DNA from: Drosophila pseudoobscura
Lineage: Eukaryota > Arthropoda > Insecta > Diptera > Drosophilidae
Length of the DNA stretch: 64,000 nt
Direction: 5' to 3'
NCBI RefSeq assembly: GCF_009870125.1
Contig: NC_046680.1
Coordinates: 15,209,501 to 15,273,500 of the forward strand
Positions 61,910 through 64,000 of this stretch are shown here, in pieces (within the stretch, counting starts at the first letter, position 1; each line of letters starts with the position of its first letter). The position numbers and the translations under genes are program-made. The notes under the pieces are model-generated. The model had not been told where the DNA came from, searched no databases, and was given only the letters and a program-made list of their open reading frames with translations.

Positions 61910-62440
61910 ACCCGAATGGACAAATCTCTTTTACCAATACGTTCCGTAATTTTATAACGCTATACAGAATATTAATAAAATAGACAGGCTCAAATTTCTT
62001 GTCGAAATCATCGGATCCAGTAGATCGATAGTGCAAAATCAAAATGCTTGTCAGGAGAGGATTTTTATACCGTCGATATACTCGAAGAGTTTACATCTCG
62101 AAGCGCCCCCTTCCGCCCACACAAGTGACGATTGTTCTGTGGCATCCACAGTTGTGGCCATATCTAGCAGATTGCCGAATCTGGTTTAGATCGGATCATT
62201 ATTATAGCCAGAAGGAACAAATAAGCTACCCCCAGCCACGCGCTTAATCCTTCTCCCTCTCTGTCTCGCACTCACTCTTCATCGTGCAGGGTGCGCCCTC
62301 TGGTGGAAGGAGCGGGATAAAACGGCTATACAGAAAATGAGAACTGATCAGAAATAAGTAGTTCAAGTAGTTCCCCCTCGTTTCTAATCCCGGCTAAAAT
62401 AGTTTGGGTAATGATGTTGTAAATGGGACAAATTAATTTC
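61910..62440. other. spacer between copies 2 and 3
   Basis: Contains the copy 2 poly(A) signal (61974-61979), unique sequence without a convincing gene, and a CTCF-like motif at 62291-62306. From about 62374 the sequence resembles the region upstream of copy 4 (shared GGCTAAAATAGTTTGG), which marks the start of the duplicated unit. Confidence 0.5.
62291..62306 (-). promoter_or_regulatory. CTCF-like site between copies 2 and 3
   Basis: The minus strand reads CCACCAGAGGGCGCAC, a close match to the AG(A/G)(T/G)GGCGC core of the Drosophila CTCF motif with fitting flanks. CTCF sites can act as insulators. Whether it is bound here is unknown. Confidence 0.4.
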
Positions 62441-62446
62441 GACGAA

Positions 62447-62502
62447 ACACGATAATGCCGTGTGATTGTAGGGCCCAAAGATAGCAACAAAGGGTATAAA
62501 TA
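62447..62502 (+). promoter_or_regulatory. promoter of copy 3 (palindrome plus TATA)
   Basis: ACACG-N7-CGTGT (62447-62463) lies 48 bases before TATAAATA (62495-62502). An initiator-like GCAGTCACATTG follows, and the start codon is at 62561. The region is almost identical to those of copies 1 and 4. Confidence 0.65.
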
Positions 62503-62560
62503 CACCATCCGCAGTCACATTGTTGCAGATCCAACTGCAAGTCCAACTCCAAGTCGCGCT

Positions 62561-63251
62561 ATGCTTTGCACAACCATCAAAATCTGGCTGCTTCTCGGAC
62601 TGCTCCACGGCACTGTGGGCGAGGTAGGTAGAGATGTGGTGACCCCTAACCGCAGCAGCATCACATAATCTACGGTCAAATTCTAGAGAAAATGGGACTA
62701 CGAGCCTGTGTCCATAGATACCTACAGCACGGATGAGAGCAAGCTGAAGGTTGAATCCAAAATCGACCGTCTGAAGCGCGGAGAGTTCGGAATTTCGTGC
62801 ACCGTGGAGTGGAAATACGATGTGGATGAGACCACAATGGTGGGTGATCCGACCCTTAAATCTACTCAACATTCGATATTTCAATATTTCAATCCAATCG
62901 CCGTAGGTCGAGGCCAGTGCTTACCGCAGCAATTCCGGGGCGGAGAACGACTATAAGGTCCTGCCCTGGTCTATACCCAAGCAGTCCTACTATGATTATC
63001 TCAACACGTACTACAAGGACGTGCTCATCCCGAACCTTGGCCACTGCTCGAATCTGCCGCAGTTCGAGGGGAAGTTCCAGCCGCCGTGGCCGAAGGACAC
63101 CTACCTCGTCGACAAATGCGTCTTCGAAGGCCAGGGGCTTCCCGAAGTTGTTCCGCCCGGTTTCTACAAGATCATATTCATAGTAAGCGGACCCGATCAG
63201 CCTGAATGGGGTTTCACTGTAGTCCTTAAGGTAACAGCTAAACTTTTTTAG
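62561..63251 (+). CDS. CheA-like secreted protein, copy 3
   Basis: Three exons (62561-62623, 62687-62839, 62907-63251) join cleanly in phase 0 to 186 residues. The signal peptide MLCTTIKIWLLLGLLHGTVG ends exon 1. The mature protein starts RKWDYEPVSIDTYSTDESKL and has EFGISCTVEWKYDVDETTMV, the YKVLPWSIPKQSYYDYLNTY block, CSNLPQFEGKFQPPWP, DKCVFEGQGLPEVVPPGFYK and the tail KVTAKLF. Three cysteines are present, two of them shared by all copies. Likely a secreted lipid- or pheromone-binding ML-type protein of the CheA kind. The tandem CG18536-CG18540 group that I associate with this chromosome region in melanogaster is a candidate orthologous set, from memory only. This is the best reference copy of the cluster. 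Confidence 0.8.
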
Positions 63252-63526
63252 ACAACTGTTTTTCGGATTCGGAATGAATATAGAAATTTCCACACATTTG
63301 GGATACCAACATTCGAAGATTCAATTCATCTACCGACAGATCCCACACGTATGTGGAAAAAGCAATGACAATTGGAGAAAGTACTAGGATATAGATGACT
63401 AGAAGCTTTCAAGCTGTAAGATAAACGCAAGGGTATAAATAGTGTACCAAAATCACATGGTCGCAGAGCAGACTTCTTGCCAGAACCTGGCTTTTGTGGT
63501 GGGGATTTGTGGTGGATGTGGATGTG

Positions 63527-63720
63527 TGTAACACCCAGAAGGAAGCGTTTTCGACCCCATAAAGTATATATATTCTTGATCAGCATCAATAGTCGAGTCG
63601 ATATAGCCATGTCCGTCCGTCTGTCCGTGTAAAGAAAAATGGAAACAGATCAAATCTAATACATCAAATCAAAATCTACCAAACGGTTCGTCCGAATTTT
63701 TCAGAATTTAGATTATTTTA
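63527..63720. mobile_element. DINE-1/SGM-like mobile element relic
   Basis: Contains the block CCCATAAAGTATATATATTC, then TTGATCAGCATCAATAGTCGAG and ATGTCCGTCCGTCTGTCCGT. I recognise these as typical of the abundant DINE-1-type (Helentron-derived) and SGM non-autonomous elements in Drosophila genomes. No coding capacity is present. It sits between copies 3 and 4. Similar flanking sequence (AAATGGAAACAGAT) near 58203 suggests an older relic before copy 1. Exact ends are uncertain. Confidence 0.6.
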
Positions 63721-63842
63721 AATAAATAAAGTAGAGCCGCGGGAAAGACAGCGGCTACAACGTTCCCCCACGTTTTTCATTAATCCAGGCTAAAATAGTT
63801 TGGATAACGATATTATAATTGGGGAAAATTAATTGCGAGGAA

Positions 63843-63898
63843 ACACGATAGTTCCGTGTGATTGCAGATTGCAAATATAGCAACAAAGGGTATAAATA
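63843..63898 (+). promoter_or_regulatory. promoter of copy 4 (palindrome plus TATA)
   Basis: ACACG-N7-CGTGT (63843-63859) lies 48 bases before TATAAATA (63891-63898), with CAGTCACATTGC after it. This is the same architecture as copies 1 and 3. Confidence 0.65.
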
Positions 63899-63944
63899 CT
63901 CCCTCCGCAGTCACATTGCTGCAGATCCAACTCCAAGTCGCGCC

Positions 63945-64000
63945 ATGCCTTGCAAATCCATCAAAATCTGGCTGCTACTCGGGCTGGTCCACGGCACCGT
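63945..64000 (+). CDS. CheA-like secreted protein, copy 4, cut by window end
   Basis: Only the first 18 codons are in the window: MPCKSIKIWLLLGLVHGT, a signal peptide nearly identical to that of copy 3. The rest lies beyond 64000. The promoter and leader (GCAGATCCAACTCCAAGTCG) also match copy 3, so this is a recent tandem duplicate. Whether its body is intact cannot be judged here. Confidence 0.7.
   Translation, partial: MPCKSIKIWLLLGLVHGT

Overview
This window looks like nuclear DNA of a Drosophila fly, most likely of the obscura group and Muller element C. The reasons are four genes that I associate with cytological 55C on melanogaster 2R, short introns of 53 to 70 bp with CTAAT-type branch sites, DRE (TATCGATA) promoters, dense hexanucleotide microsatellites, and a DINE-1/SGM-like mobile element relic. 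The species assignment is inference.

Layout. Positions 1-3450 hold four-jointed (fj), a Golgi kinase gene with one coding exon, on the plus strand. Positions 3451-42780 form a gene desert of about 39 kb with no convincing protein-coding gene. It is full of short tandem repeats and probably holds distant enhancers. Near 40.4-40.7 kb it contains a DRE-driven, apparently spliced miniature transcription unit. Positions 42822-45016 hold a divergent pair sharing a 0.33 kb promoter: Otefin (Ote, minus, LEM-domain inner nuclear membrane protein) and pen-2 (plus, gamma-secretase subunit). pen-2 converges on scribbler/brakeless (sbb, minus). I rebuilt sbb as ten coding exons from 56612 down to 47364, encoding about 2435 residues. 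It has the ZNF608/609-type DEW acidic motif, the conserved block ending HDWAPPRFCDSP, one C2H2 finger and a very long polyglutamine tract.

Positions 58290-64000 carry a tandem cluster of four plus-strand genes for small secreted proteins that resemble the Drosophila CheA/ML-type lipid-binding families. Copy 1 is a decayed copy without its signal-peptide exon and with a frameshift. Copies 2 and 3 are intact. Copy 4 runs off the window. All four share a TATA box and an upstream inverted repeat ACACG-N7-CGTGT. This is the most distinctive apparently undescribed regulatory signal I found. No prokaryotic genes, tRNA, rRNA or CRISPR were seen.

The genes do not form a pathway. fj acts in Fat/Dachsous planar polarity and growth, Ote in nuclear lamina and germline stem-cell function, pen-2 in Notch/APP proteolysis, and sbb as a nuclear co-repressor. 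The CheA-like cluster is a lineage-variable chemosensory or reproductive type of family.
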